Positions 19,505-29,884 of a stretch of 64,000 nt of DNA are shown here, one piece after another. A program made the translations under genes and the position numbers. A model generated the notes under the pieces. The model worked only from the letters and a program-made list of their open reading frames with translations. It made no database searches and was not told where the DNA came from. Source of the DNA: Adiantum capillus-veneris (Eukaryota; Streptophyta; Polypodiopsida; Polypodiales; Pteridaceae); assembly GCA_014529385.2 (NCBI GenBank), contig CM043953.1, positions 107,454,549-107,518,548 on the forward strand, in the 5' to 3' direction. Every line of letters begins with the position of its first letter. The stretch's first letter is position 1.

Positions 19505-22500
19505 CTATATGACTGGATGAAAACTCTCTATCTCCTGATCAGTTGTGTTCAATACTATGCGGTCATCCTTGTGTGTATTTTCAGGCTTTTGTGCACTGGG
19601 AGTCTTTTCAGCTACCCGTGAAACGATAGTCTCTTGCCGAATTGGGTTTTCCGTTCCACAATTCATTGTTTCTTTTGCAGTCTCGATCATTCTCTGGCAC
19701 ATTTCAAGTCTTTGCTTTTCCAATTCCGTGTTTGGGTATGTCATCCACCTCTGTTCTTGTGTTTGGTTGGTCTTTAACCTAGCTTCGTAAGCTCTCATCA
19801 GTGCGTCCAATGGTTCGTGTACTTTGTTGACTAGCACTGATCCCCCTGAGCTTAAGCTCGTTGTTTCTTTGATACTCTTTTGTTTCGTTCTTTCCGGGCT
19901 CATCTCTCGTTTCCCGTTTTGACTCTCAAGTTTTTCTAATCTAGCTTTAGTTTGCTTTAGTTCCTCAGTTAGAATAGCGTCTTCACGTTCTTTTCTCAAC
20001 TTCATGCGTGCTTTTCTAGCTTTCCATGTGTTTCTCTGACTCCGCGGTCCTTGACTAACCACTTCAGTCGCTAACTTTCCATTCTCAGGTTCCCTAGTGG
20101 TTTTCTTAGCTTGAGCTCTAGTAACAACTTGCGTTGGTATCAGAGTTTCATTTTCAGACCCACTGCTGGTAGGAATAGTTTCTAGCATATTCAATGTCGT
20201 CTTTTGCACTTTGTTTGGATTCTTTGAACAATCCTCAATGAAGTGAGTAACCCCACACTCAGTGCAATAAGCGTTAATTCTAATGATTTCCGTATGTGGA
20301 CAAACATTCATCAGATGGTCACCTCCACACTTGTAACAGGGTCCTAGTGTTGGTCTTGGTCCCATTTGATTCGTCCTTTGTGGATAGGATGGTCTTTGTC
20401 CTGTTAACCCTCCATGAGCTATGAACATCAATGTTCTTGCGTCCAAATTGTATCTCTCTTCATCAGAAGCACTTATAACTGTTGGTATTCCAACATTCCC
20501 AATCATGCCCCATGGTTTTGGTTGTTTGGGTTCTTCTGGTGGGTAATACACAGTTGGAGACATGTGTGCACCAGATTCTTCATAATAGGCTTGAACAGGC
20601 ACTAGGGCTTGTTCTTCCTGATTCTCTAAGGTTGGTGCATATCTAATGCCCACTGGTCTTGCTCCTGGTAAAGGTGGTTGTTGTCCCAATACCGTTTGCG
20701 GTCTTTCTATCCCCACAGGTCCTGGTACATTTCCCGTTGGGTATCGAGGTACTGGATGTACTTGAGGTGGTGCTAATTGAGCAGGAGGTGCATACTGACG
20801 CTCCCTTACATACCCTTTGTTGTAATAGCACTCCTCTGTTGGATGGTTTGTCCATTTTTGTTCAATAGCACACCATTTCAGTGTTTTTGGCAATGGTTTT
20901 TGGTATGGTGCCATCCTTTTTAGAGCATCTTCTATCATTTGCTCTACATTTGGCATGGTTGTTGTTTGAACATTCTTTTTAGTGGTAGTCTCGCTCGCTA
21001 CGGAGGAGGAGCTTCTGGATGCAAAATTTGTATCCGCTGACACCTCTCCATAAACCGTACAGTTATCCACTAAGTACAATGCCTCTCTCGTTACTTGCTC
21101 GAAACTTGTACAAGCTTTCAAGTGCAAGTCCTTCTTGAGAGTGTTGTTTCTCACTCCCTCAATAAAGAGAACAGATGGTCTGTTATCTTGTGGTCGTTCA
21201 CATAATGGACATCTCTCCATGTATTGTTTGAAGCGAAGTGAAGCTTCCTTCACTTTTTCGTGTTCTCTCTGTTTAAAAGCATATATTTGTGAGACCGTAT
21301 TGTGCTTAATCCCTCGTTTTGAGAATTCCTCAGCAAACTCTCTTAGCAAATGGTCAATGTCATGGAATCCCCCTATGTTCAGTGGTTGAAACCATGTCAA
21401 TGCCGTACCTTCTAGAGTAAGACCAAATCCCTCGTATTGTGTATGGAAATCTGTTATCTGCTCAGCTCTTAAGACTTGCTTAAAGAGTGACACATGTGCA
21501 TACGGATCTCCTGAACCACCATACTTCTTTGGCATACACTTGGCTACTTGAGATGGTCTCATACATCTATGGTCTGCTACCAATCTCATTGCTCCTGTGT
21601 CCCGGCTAAAGCTTTCTCTAGCATCATGGACTTCATGGGTTACCCTTGTCGGTTCCCCTGCCCTGAATCTACTACTAGGAGGTAAATGTGATGGTTCCAC
21701 TTTGAACCTTGGACCTGGAGTGGTATATGTGGGGATTGGAACTGCACTACCTCGATTCGTCTCCATTGACTCTCTGGAATGTAATGACCCCATTGGTCCG
21801 GGTTTCGAGTACTGAGGTTGATTGAAAGAGTCAGCAACCTGAGTTCTTTGTCCTCCTATTGTCATTGGGTTTTGCACTCCATTTGTTGGTGCTGGTCTTT
21901 GTGAGCTAGAAGTAACATAATACTGATGTAGTGGTCCCCCAAAGTATGTATATCCTTCTAATTCTTTCTTGCCCATTGTTGAGTATTGTCTCCCATACTT
22001 GTCGTAAGCGGCAATTTTCACTTCCGATCCCTCTGTGTAGGTAAAGACATAAAGTCTTTTTTGGTCTGTCAACTCTCCGGTGTAGGGTTCTTCACATCTA
22101 TAATAGAGATCTTGCTCCCCATTATTATATTTGTATAGCCCCACATAGATGTTATCAGTGTTGATCCTTGTAGTTTCATTCTCTCTTCTTAACCTCGCAT
22201 CAGGTAAGTTCATTATTGGTGCTTTCTCCTCAAGTTCTTCATCTACTTTGGCTTTGGTGCCCATCAATCCCCACTTGTCCACAATGTTAGGGTTTAGGAC
22301 TACCAAGTACATGGTACCCTCGTCATCTAGATATCTTTCTCCGCTATAGCTCACAGGCACTAAGTCCTTGAACTCACTAGGTCTCTCTTCTATCTTTACA
22401 CAATAGCGGTCCATTCCATCTTTGTAGATCTTGGCCCCTTGCTCATTGTCGTACTGGTATTTTATGAACAATAGCTTCATTGTGGCGGAAGGGTTTGATG

Positions 22501-22633
22501 ATCCTGCTGCCATATTTTCTCTGTTGTTCAGGTTCAAGTGTTCCAAGTGTTCGGTGAAAATCTCGTAAGATCTCTCCGAAGAAGTATCAGAAACACTTCC
22601 TTCAAAGATCGGCTCTAATGGTTGCACCCAACT
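19505..22633 (-). CDS. gag: Gag body (element B)
   Basis: About 1040 codons; the first 13 are at 9746-9784 on the other strand. The residue 100-260 region is homologous to A gag. A capsid-like Retrotrans_gag segment lies at about 345-530 (LTWFQPLNIGG, FSKRGIKHNTV, FKQREHEKVKEASLRF). Two zinc knuckles of unusual spacing, CYKCGGDHLMNVC and CTECGVTHFIEDC (C-x2-C-x3-H-x4-C), lie near 763 and 786. A charged coiled-coil-like tail follows. It ends with TAG at 19505-19507; the protease continues in the same frame. Gag packages the RNA and forms the particle. No in-frame stop breaks the body, so the inversion may be recent. Confidence 0.88.
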   Translation of the reverse strand, partial: SWVQPLEPIFEGSVSDTSSERSYEIFTEHLEHLNLNNRENMAAGSSNPSATMKLLFIKYQYDNEQGAKIYKDGMDRYCVKIEERPSEFKDLVPVSYSGERYLDDEGTMYLVVLNPNIVDKWGLMGTKAKVDEELEEKAPIMNLPDARLRRENETTRINTDNIYVGLYKYNNGEQDLYYRCEEPYTGELTDQKRLYVFTYTEGSEVKIAAYDKYGRQYSTMGKKELEGYTYFGGPLHQYYVTSSSQRPAPTNGVQNPMTIGGQRTQVADSFNQPQYSKPGPMGSLHSRESMETNRGSAVPIPTYTTPGPRFKVEPSHLPPSSRFRAGEPTRVTHEVHDARESFSRDTGAMRLVADHRCMRPSQVAKCMPKKYGGSGDPYAHVSLFKQVLRAEQITDFHTQYEGFGLTLEGTALTWFQPLNIGGFHDIDHLLREFAEEFSKRGIKHNTVSQIYAFKQREHEKVKEASLRFKQYMERCPLCERPQDNRPSVLFIEGVRNNTLKKDLHLKACTSFEQVTREALYLVDNCTVYGEVSADTNFASRSSSSVASETTTKKNVQTTTMPNVEQMIEDALKRMAPYQKPLPKTLKWCAIEQKWTNHPTEECYYNKGYVRERQYAPPAQLAPPQVHPVPRYPTGNVPGPVGIERPQTVLGQQPPLPGARPVGIRYAPTLENQEEQALVPVQAYYEESGAHMSPTVYYPPEEPKQPKPWGMIGNVGIPTVISASDEERYNLDARTLMFIAHGGLTGQRPSYPQRTNQMGPRPTLGPCYKCGGDHLMNVCPHTEIIRINAYCTECGVTHFIEDCSKNPNKVQKTTLNMLETIPTSSGSENETLIPTQVVTRAQAKKTTREPENGKLATEVVSQGPRSQRNTWKARKARMKLRKEREDAILTEELKQTKARLEKLESQNGKREMSPERTKQKSIKETTSLSSGGSVLVNKVHEPLDALMRAYEARLKTNQTQEQRWMTYPNTELEKQRLEMCQRMIETAKETMNCGTENPIRQETIVSRVAEKTPSAQKPENTHKDDRIVLNTTDQEIESFHPVI

Positions 22634-25600
22634 TTGGTTTACACTGACTTTCAGAGATCCTCAAGGGCAAGCGGTGGATGTACCGATGATCCCACAGGAA
22701 TTGGTAGATTATAGCAGGTCAGAAGACATCAGTAGGTACCTGGAAAGGGCAGACTTGCACAGTTTCTTCGCCTCGAGACCATCAGGTGTGGATACAAGAA
22801 GAGTGTACGAGTTGGCAACATCCATTCAGAAGGATGGAAAAGCCACATTGACAGCCATGGATGGAGAGAAAGTAGAAGTACAGATCACTCCACAGCTCAT
22901 TGCAGACGCATTGAAGCTGCACAACAAAGGGAGCTCTGTCAGGGAAAGAAGGGAGGCCATAGAGGTCTATGGGCCCAAGAAACAGAATGCAACCTATGGA
23001 GATATGGCAGACCCAAGAGCGGCAACCCTTTGCCGACTGTACAACCAGTTTCTCCATGTTTGCAGTAAAAGACCGCAAAAGTATACGACACCACCCCATG
23101 CCATTGCGACCACCATCACATGGGCATTAAAGAGCAATATGCCAAAAGAGGTGAATTACGCTCAACACATCCACGAGCAAGTAATTGCCATGCGCAACGA
23201 GAAGCCAAAGTACATAGGAGGAGCGGAAATTCTGACAAGAATAGCTTATGAAGCTATTGGAGCTAGAGATCAGTGGCCAAAGGTTCCCTCCCAGAATGAG
23301 TGGCTTAGAGAAGCCGACGAGGAGGAAGAACAGCCCGAAGTATCCAAGAGGGCGTCCACAAGAGCACGCCGGAAACTAGAAATAGTTTCAGAACCTGAAG
23401 AGGAGGTGGACGAGCCGCTTATGAAGTAAGGAAAGAAGAAGGTTGCTCCCAAGCAAACCAAAAGTCAGAAAGTGGCATGAATGGAAAGACTAGTGGAGCA
23501 GTTTAGAGCAGAAAGAGCTCTAAAGGGTGACTTTGAAGAAAAGTGGGTGCCAGACCCCACCAAAGTCGGAACTAGCTCAGTCAGGCCACATGTTGATCAA
23601 TACGATCAATATATTAAAGCTTATGAGGAGTCAGAGGCTATACTGGAGCAGCAACCTGTCGAGCCATACACTGAAGAGGAGGTACAGCTTTTAAAAGCTG
23701 AGCTGAAAAAGGACGACAAGGGGAAAGGGAAAGTAGATGAGTCTACTAAATCTCAAGAGAAAGACGGGCAAGCCGACAAGGGGAAAGCCAAGGAAGCTGA
23801 GGACAGATACCCCTCTATGACTGATGTACCAAGCCCGAAGAAGACGAAAAATATCGTGGAAGAGACCACAATAGAGATGGACACAGATGATTTGGAAAAG
23901 CCGAAGACCGAGACCAAAGAAAAGGAGATAGATCCAGTTCATCAAAAGAGAAATGATTATGAGGATCTGGTAGCGATAGGATACACTGAAGCAGAGGCCC
24001 TTGAGGCAGTTTATGGGATCACCCTACAAAAACAAGATGAACGGAGAGGGACGGAGGAAAAGACAAAGAGTAAAAAAGAAAGTGAAGAGAAACTGGACAA
24101 ACCGAACGTACTAGAAGAGCCAAAGCCAGTGGAGGTGGGGGCAGAAAGAGCTTTAGAGTTGACAGATGAAGATGAAAAAGACATGCACATGGTGCATGAA
24201 TTGCTCAGCAAGATAAAAGAAAGGTCCAAGGCAAAGGAAGTAGAGATTGAGACAGCCAAACAAAGGGAAGCGGAGTTGCAGAGGAAATTAGAGAATGCTA
24301 TGACTGAATCTGAAAGTCATAAAGCATCACTCTATGACGCAGAAAACGAGAGAGACGGCTTGATACTCCAGCTAGCCGAGGCTTCAAGAGAAGTAACAAG
24401 TGCACAGGAAGCAAGGGAGCGGATAGAGGATGACTTGGAGGCGGCTAAGGATGAGCTCATTGAGCTAAGGGAGAGAGTCGAGCTCCAAGAAAGAACAATC
24501 ACTAGACTCAGGACTACCCCTAGAGCTAGCAGAGCAGGAACCGAACAAGAGGGAGCTATCATACCAGCTTTGGAAGACCATGTCCGAAGCTTACAAAGAG
24601 AGCTGAGATTAGAGCAAGTGCAAAGGTTGCACATTGCGGAGGGATCATTGGCCGCAGAGGAGAGGCTCACATTAGAAAATCAAACACTAAGGACAGAGAA
24701 TGAGGCCCTCCGCAAACAACTCCAAGATCTACAAGAGCAACAAAGAAGAGAGACAGAGACACCACACGAAGAATCAGGTGGAGCAGCCATAGAGCTACCA
24801 GAAACTGGAGAGGCAACCACAATTGAAGATCCAGCCCCAGCTCAAGAGGTGGCCTCGACTTCAAGAATCACTGAAGAAGAAGAACAAAGGCTCCATGACC
24901 AAATAGAAAAGTCAGCAGAGGAGAGTGCCAAGGCGGAAATGGAATGGGAGAGGAGACTCCTAATCTCCATTAGACTTCAGGGACTTGACACAAAAGTGCT
25001 CCATGAACAGTGGATGCAACCCAGCCTGCCTTTCCCTTTGATGAAATTTGAAGTGCTAAAGACGAAAAAGAGAATAGAGGAGGAGCAGTATGTCGCTCTT
25101 TACGAAGGTGACATCACAAAGGAGGAACAATCAAATAAGATAGTAGATTCACAACCTAGATGGAGGAAAGGTTGGCTGAACAAATACCCAACCTACCTCA
25201 TCTACTTGGTGGAGGCACCAAAGGAGATTCGGGAGGATTCAACCTTCTGCCCGGTGCCAAGAGTCCGAAACTGGAAAGAGCATGGCAGGATTGCAGAAAA
25301 GAAGCCAAATTGGCTTAATTATCCCAGGATGCCAGGACCAAAGGCAGGAGAGAGAATAGGTAAAGCCTACATGGTGAAAACCCTAACGGGCACCATCAAG
25401 CTCTTTACTGGCTCTCCTGACCTTTCATGTCAGATGCTCAAGAAAATCTGTAGGACTCTCTTAGCTTGCATTGAAGTGTTCGCACCAGATAAAGCCACGA
25501 CCTCGAGTCTACTATCGACGGCCGACACGGTGACTGATATGATGTACGATCTTTCATTGTAGCCTTCTCCAAAAGTGTTACACCTCCTATACCAAAGGAT

Positions 25601-25757
25601 TATGTTTTTGCCTAGCTTCCACATGCAAACATTCGAAGAAGCTTTCTACACCGGCTTTTTCACCCACGAAAGCAAAATATTCGGCCCAACCTTGACCATC
25701 GGCAACCTACGATACGAATCACATTTGCAGATGCTCAAGACGACAGGACTTTATTGA
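22634..25757 (+). pseudogene. Element B accessory ORF, globular plus coiled-coil parts (three in-frame stops)
   Basis: One frame runs from the inversion breakpoint to TGA at 25755. It is broken by TAA 23427-23429, TGA 23478-23480 and TAG 25560-25562. The first about 250 residues form a domain (RVYELATSIQKDGK, GEKVEVQITPQLIADALKL) whose pattern recalls the putative plant transposon protein domain of Athila-type ORFs; this is similarity of pattern only. About 690 residues follow with acidic linkers and a long coiled coil (roughly 240-420 of that part), then a WRKGWLNKYPTYLIYLVEAP domain. A has the same gene. Its N-terminal codons lie at 9785-10044 because of the inversion. Function unknown; a structural or DNA-binding partner is possible. 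Confidence 0.78.
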
Positions 25758-25793
25758 CCAAGCATAAAAGTCATGTTAGGGACGACATGAACG

Positions 25794-25806
25794 CGGAGGG
25801 GGGGAG
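25794..25806 (+). promoter_or_regulatory. Element B polypurine tract
   Basis: CGGAGGGGGGGAG ends directly at the 3' LTR start (TGTTGAGCC), giving plus polarity. Confidence 0.87.
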
Positions 25807-26742
25807 TGTTGAGCCAGCAGAGGATCATACCCACATTTTTGCTCACACTCATCATTTTGTAGCCATTGATTGTAATAAATGTCTTTCCGACATTAATTTT
25901 GATTTGAGCCATTCATTAAGTAACGGGACTCAATTGAGTTTCCAGCTTGTAATCTCGAAGTAATTTCACTTGCTGATGTAATTAGTTAGAGATGTTCTCA
26001 CCTCCAAGGCTGAGGTATATAAGCCAAAGTTTTTGTAACCTAAGGGAGATTCAGATTATTAAGTGAGTTTTTGAGCGCCGTGACTGTGTCTGAGAGAGAG
26101 TGTGTGAGAGAGAGAGTCTTATCTACTTGCTACGCGAGCTACGGAGCCGCCATTGGAGAAGCGACACCGCCATTGTGTTAGCAACGGCGAGAGCTACGCA
26201 CAGATACCAAGAGTGCGCGCTATCGGCTTCTATGTGTGGTAAGTTCCTACGATCTTCGGTGTGAGTTTTCTTCCAACTCGTGTGTCGGAATGGAGCGTGC
26301 AACATATCTATAGAACCACAACGAGTAGAGCTACACATTGGTACCATCGGGGTCAAGTTTCGATCATCTGTATTTTTCAGCCTGTCTTCATACGCGTTTA
26401 CCGCACGAAGTGGTTATAGGTTGATTTTGCAGTTCAAGTCTTTAGGGTGTTGTTCTTACTTAGTGAATAGACTTCCCCTTGAGTTTGAGATTGATTCAAT
26501 GATCCTAGATCCTGTTTCGTATAGCATTCGTTCGTAGTACGTATTTCAGTCACTTGCGTATTTTAGAACTTAGATTTGATTTCCTTAGTAGTGATTGTCG
26601 TTAGAAGGTCGAGTAGGTGATTTGACACCCACCTAGTTGTTTCCATGCGCCTGCGGGTCAAGCTCCGTCCTCGTCTGACAAATTCTGTTGTTGGTTGAGT
26701 TCTCGCTATTTAGCTTCCGCTAGCGGCGTAACCGCCTTAACA
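25807..26742 (+). repeat. Element B 3' LTR
   Basis: 936 bp, nearly identical to 7383-8320. Differences include a shorter GA microsatellite. A TATA box is at 26016-26023 and the half-palindrome CATACGCGT at 26389-26397. Confidence 0.94.
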
Positions 26743-26747
26743 CACTG
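26743..26747. repeat. Target-site duplication of element B, right copy
   Basis: CACTG follows the LTR directly and equals 7378-7382. Confidence 0.92.
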
Positions 26748-27692
26748 CTATGAGCTTCATGAGATCTTTTTGCAGATTCCTCATCTGACTTATATATTCT
26801 CTTTGATGAACGTGTGGTTCTGGGAGAAGGTTGCGCGAAAACAATCCATGTGTTCTGATCTGGGGTGGCGGCAAATTATCGGCCATGCCAATAGCATGAT
26901 ATGCTATTCTCGTCAGCACTTCAGGCGCGCCCAGATAGGTGATTTTACCTTCTTTCTTTGTGCCTTTCAGCATTGTCAACACATACTGCGCATGATCAAT
27001 TGGCTACCTGGCTGTCGACTTCAACACTTGGGTGAAGGTAGTCGCAACTGCATGATTTGGGGTGGTGTACCATGGCGGTCTCTTTGCTAAGAAATGGGAG
27101 TGTTGATGGTATAGGCGTGCTGGTTCTTCCACTTGCCTTTGGATCAGGTTGAAAAAAGTTGCGCAATAGTCTCCTTGGTGAATGTGCCTGTTGTCTTTTT
27201 GTCTCGGGCCTGCATCGTCATACCTTCAGTCGGCAGCTTCAATGCCTCGGCCACTATCTCTTTGGTGATTACTACTTCGACTTTCTTCCCTTGTTGGTCG
27301 GTAATTTGGGCTGACCCATCCTCTTTGATTGTGGATAGTAGCTCATATGCTTTCTGGAAATCTACGCCGCATGGTTCCTGGTCGTAGAAGTCTTTGAGGC
27401 CTAGCCTTTTGTTGGCTTCTTTTGTATCTGGCATTGAGCTACATTATATATTTCTTTTGGTAGCATTTGCAGCTCTACCTGGTGTCCTTCTTCACTCTTA
27501 AACCTTCCAGTGAAAACCATGGTGTTGTTTTCTTCCAGCTGTTCCCTGGACAAGTACGTTGCCTTGGCCGTCTTTACTGAACTTGGGTCCAGTTGGTAGG
27601 GTGGTAGCTCTTGCAACTTCTCTTTCTGGGACACCCTTTTCTTGGCCTTCTCGGAAACTTGCATTGCTCATGTTAAGCGAATACAGTGCCAA
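26748..27692 (-). pseudogene. Element A accessory ORF, N-terminal part (interrupted by B)
   Basis: Minus-strand fragments in shifting frames. 27401-27692 aligns with B's displaced N-terminus. 27144-27434 (KAYELLSTIKEDGS, GKKVEVVITKEIVAEALKL) and 26737-26982 (YLGAPEVLTRIAYHAIG) align with B's globular domain. Frameshifts lie near 27420 and 27000-27150. The text then runs into the CACTG target site of B and resumes at 7377. It supports one accessory gene conserved in two element families. Confidence 0.75.
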
Positions 27693-27852
27693 AGTTAGAA
27701 AAATTTTGCAAATTCCACGTTGAAATGCCTCGAGTCTGAATTATTGAGAAATGATGTCCATTTTGCTTCAAATCAATTTTGGAGCATGCATAGATGCATA
27801 AAAACATGTAATGATCAAAATCATATAGTTCAAGCAAAAATTTGCAACCAAA

Positions 27853-28451
27853 GTAAATAATCGCGATTATTTACAACTGGGGATTTTTTCCAACTTTTTG
27901 CAATTTTGACATGTTAGGCTTGAAACATATGGTATTTAGGTGCTATGAGTGAGGTGTGGGCTCATTTGAGTGCACTAGGTGGAAATGGTGCCAGATTTAG
28001 GCTTTCACACTCTGAAACAATAGATATACTAAGATTTTGAGTTTTTGAAATCCAAATTTACTCAACCTTGGTCAGTGGGCTTGGGACATCATGTTCTTTG
28101 GTCCCATAAGGTCAAAGTTGCAATTTTCACCCATTTTGGCAAGAAAGTAAATAATCGCGATTATTAACCTTTTCATCAAAATGTACATTTTTTGGTGCAA
28201 CTTGGTTCTAGGCATGATGTAGACTCTGTGTATGAGATATGGGATGATTTGGATCAAAAAATGTGACAGATAACTCAAAAATTGGATTGGAAAGACTTTT
28301 TTGTATTTTTTGACAATTTCCAAGTTTTTCTTGATCATTTTGGCTCATACTTGAAATGTGGCATGTAATAGATGTGTACAAGTGATAGGTGAAGTGAAGG
28401 TATCACTTTCAAGCAAAAAAAACACAAAAGTAAATAATCGTGATTATTTAC
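27853..28451. repeat. Element A palindrome array 2
   Basis: Copies of a 22-bp palindrome, core TAAATAATCGCGATTATTTA, at 27853-27874 (perfect), 28147-28168 and 28430-28451 (one change each). Steps are 294 and 283 bp. The array lies between the internal PPT and the accessory ORF. Confidence 0.9.
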
Positions 28452-29868
28452 AACAGTCAATTTTTTTGCAAGACTTGACAAATTTTTGACCTAGACATAT
28501 TTAGTACATCTAAAACAAGTCCTAAATTGAGTTTGGTAAAGTTTTGTCGTGTCGACAAAACTTCGTGCTTTGTCGACTCTGAAATCACTGATTTTTGTGA
28601 CTAGATGGCATATGGAGTTGGTTAGTCACTTTTGAAGCTATGGACTTGTCCGCTACATAGTCCTGAAGCTACCCATCTAGTTTTGGCCCATTTGGGGTCA
28701 GTTTGACTTCAAATGTCAAATTTGACGCTTTGTTCGAGCTATTTTCTGCTTTTCGAGAGCTTTCCTTGACTATTTTCATGAAACCATCCATGTACACTGT
28801 ATATAGACCCAGTCTATAAGCTATCTGTGGAGTCAGAATCCAATTCTGACATCTGGCAAAAACCTAGATTTTCTAATTGGGACCCCCCTCGACCCCTGCC
28901 GAATGGTTATCTGGTGGTATAGAAGTGTTCTATTATATAGGGGCATGCTATAGTTCAAGTCTTGTCCAATTTGGTTGAGCTGACAGGCCGCTATGGTCAA
29001 TTTTTGGTCGTAGGAGTTCGTGCACTACTGGGTTTCTAGGGTTTGTTCCTGAGTTAAACTTGCTACCCGGCCATGTAGAATTGATCATTGATGAGGTTAG
29101 AACTTATCCCTCATGTCTCGTGTGAGACGGTGCTGTAAAAGGGCGATTGTGGACTCCGAAAATCGCGCGCGAAGAATGCCAAGAGCTCGCTCCTCCAAGA
29201 GTGACTAGTGGAAATGAGGTGATTTTGGGCTACCTTGGATATCTATACTCAGACTTCCCAAACTATTTTTCCCCAAATTCCCCTATTAGTTCTACTAGGC
29301 CGTGAAATCTATATTAGACTCAAAAATTTCTTCAATCGGATTCGAGTAGCTCATTATGCAAGAATTTGCGAAAGTAGGCCTTGACAGCCTAATTTAGGCT
29401 TCCCGCTTCCATCTGTCGATTTGATTGAATTTTTTTGTGCCTGTCCGTCTTGTGCTTCTAATCATCAGCGTATCTTCAATTTCTCCATCTGAGCTCATTT
29501 GCTATTTATTATTAATTTTTGACCTGTTTATTGAAAAAAATCAAAGAAAATAATAAAATGCACTAAAAAAGCAAAGCGTAAAAGAAATAATTAGAAAAAT
29601 CCATCGAAAAACATAGCTTTATTATTTTTTGGTGGGTTTCTCCATTTTTAAGTCCCAATATCAAGAAAAATGATAAAAATAACCAAAAAGACCATTTTTT
29701 GATAGTATATACACTATTTACACTCATCAGGGAGATGATATCAGTTAGATTTCCCCTGTTGATGACTTGTTAAGGACATTATTAGGTAATTTTGCAAAAA
29801 ATCACACGTTAACATCAAACTTTTTCCTCCCTCTTCAAACATTGCGTTTAATTACTTAGTTCCCTTCC
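28452..29868. other. Element A spacer, noncoding
   Basis: AT-rich, no ORF. The part near 29210-29340 matches B's spacer near 12010-12170. It separates the internal PPT from palindrome array 2. Confidence 0.65.
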
Positions 29869-29880
29869 ACCCCTCCTAGA
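29869..29880 (-). promoter_or_regulatory. Element A internal polypurine tract
   Basis: ACCCCTCCTAGA on plus gives TCTAGGAGGGGT on minus. It is preceded in element orientation by GTCGTCACGGAGTACGCC, like B (GTCGTCCGGGAGGACTC). It is the short counterpart of B's tract at 12724-12737. No LTR follows. Confidence 0.5.
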
Positions 29881-29884
29881 TGGC

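Larger units (their letters stand above)
9785..22633 (-). other. Inverted internal segment of element B (12,849 bp)
   Basis: Flanks are AACCAA (9779-9784) and its reverse complement TTGGTT (22634-22639). Everything between (accessory ORF start, palindrome array 2, spacer, internal PPT, PR2, INT, RT, PR1, gag) is reversed relative to B's LTRs and to A's gene order. Conceptual re-inversion restores two reading frames at once, gag and the accessory ORF, and gives the same order as A. I infer a microhomology-associated inversion, before or after integration. Confidence 0.88.
7383..26742 (+). mobile_element. Element B: 19.4-kb Ty3/Gypsy retrotransposon with an internal inversion
   Basis: LTRs of 938 and 936 bp differ at only about a dozen to fifteen visible sites, have TGTTG...TAACA ends and are flanked by CACTG on both sides. 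PBS (tRNA-Asp type) after the left LTR and a G-rich PPT before the right LTR fix polarity as plus. The accessory ORF (22634-25757) reads plus, but nearly all of gag-pol (12759-22633) reads minus. The segment 9785-22633 is inverted: the first 13 gag codons remain on plus at 9746-9784, and the start of the accessory ORF is stranded on minus at 9785-10044. B is inserted in A's accessory ORF. Confidence 0.93.

Noticed and set aside
16677-22349. Plus-strand ORFs over gag-pol of B
   Set aside because: They are antisense shadows of long minus-strand domains with known motifs.
12759-22633. Gag-pol block in B as a separate nested element
   Set aside because: No LTR pair or TSD bounds the block, and the breakpoints lie inside genes of B itself.
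7383-26742. Element B as a truly ambisense retrotransposon, with gag-pol opposite to its LTRs
   Set aside because: Both gag and the accessory ORF are cut at the same two points, and re-inversion restores both frames and A's gene order. Inversion explains everything.
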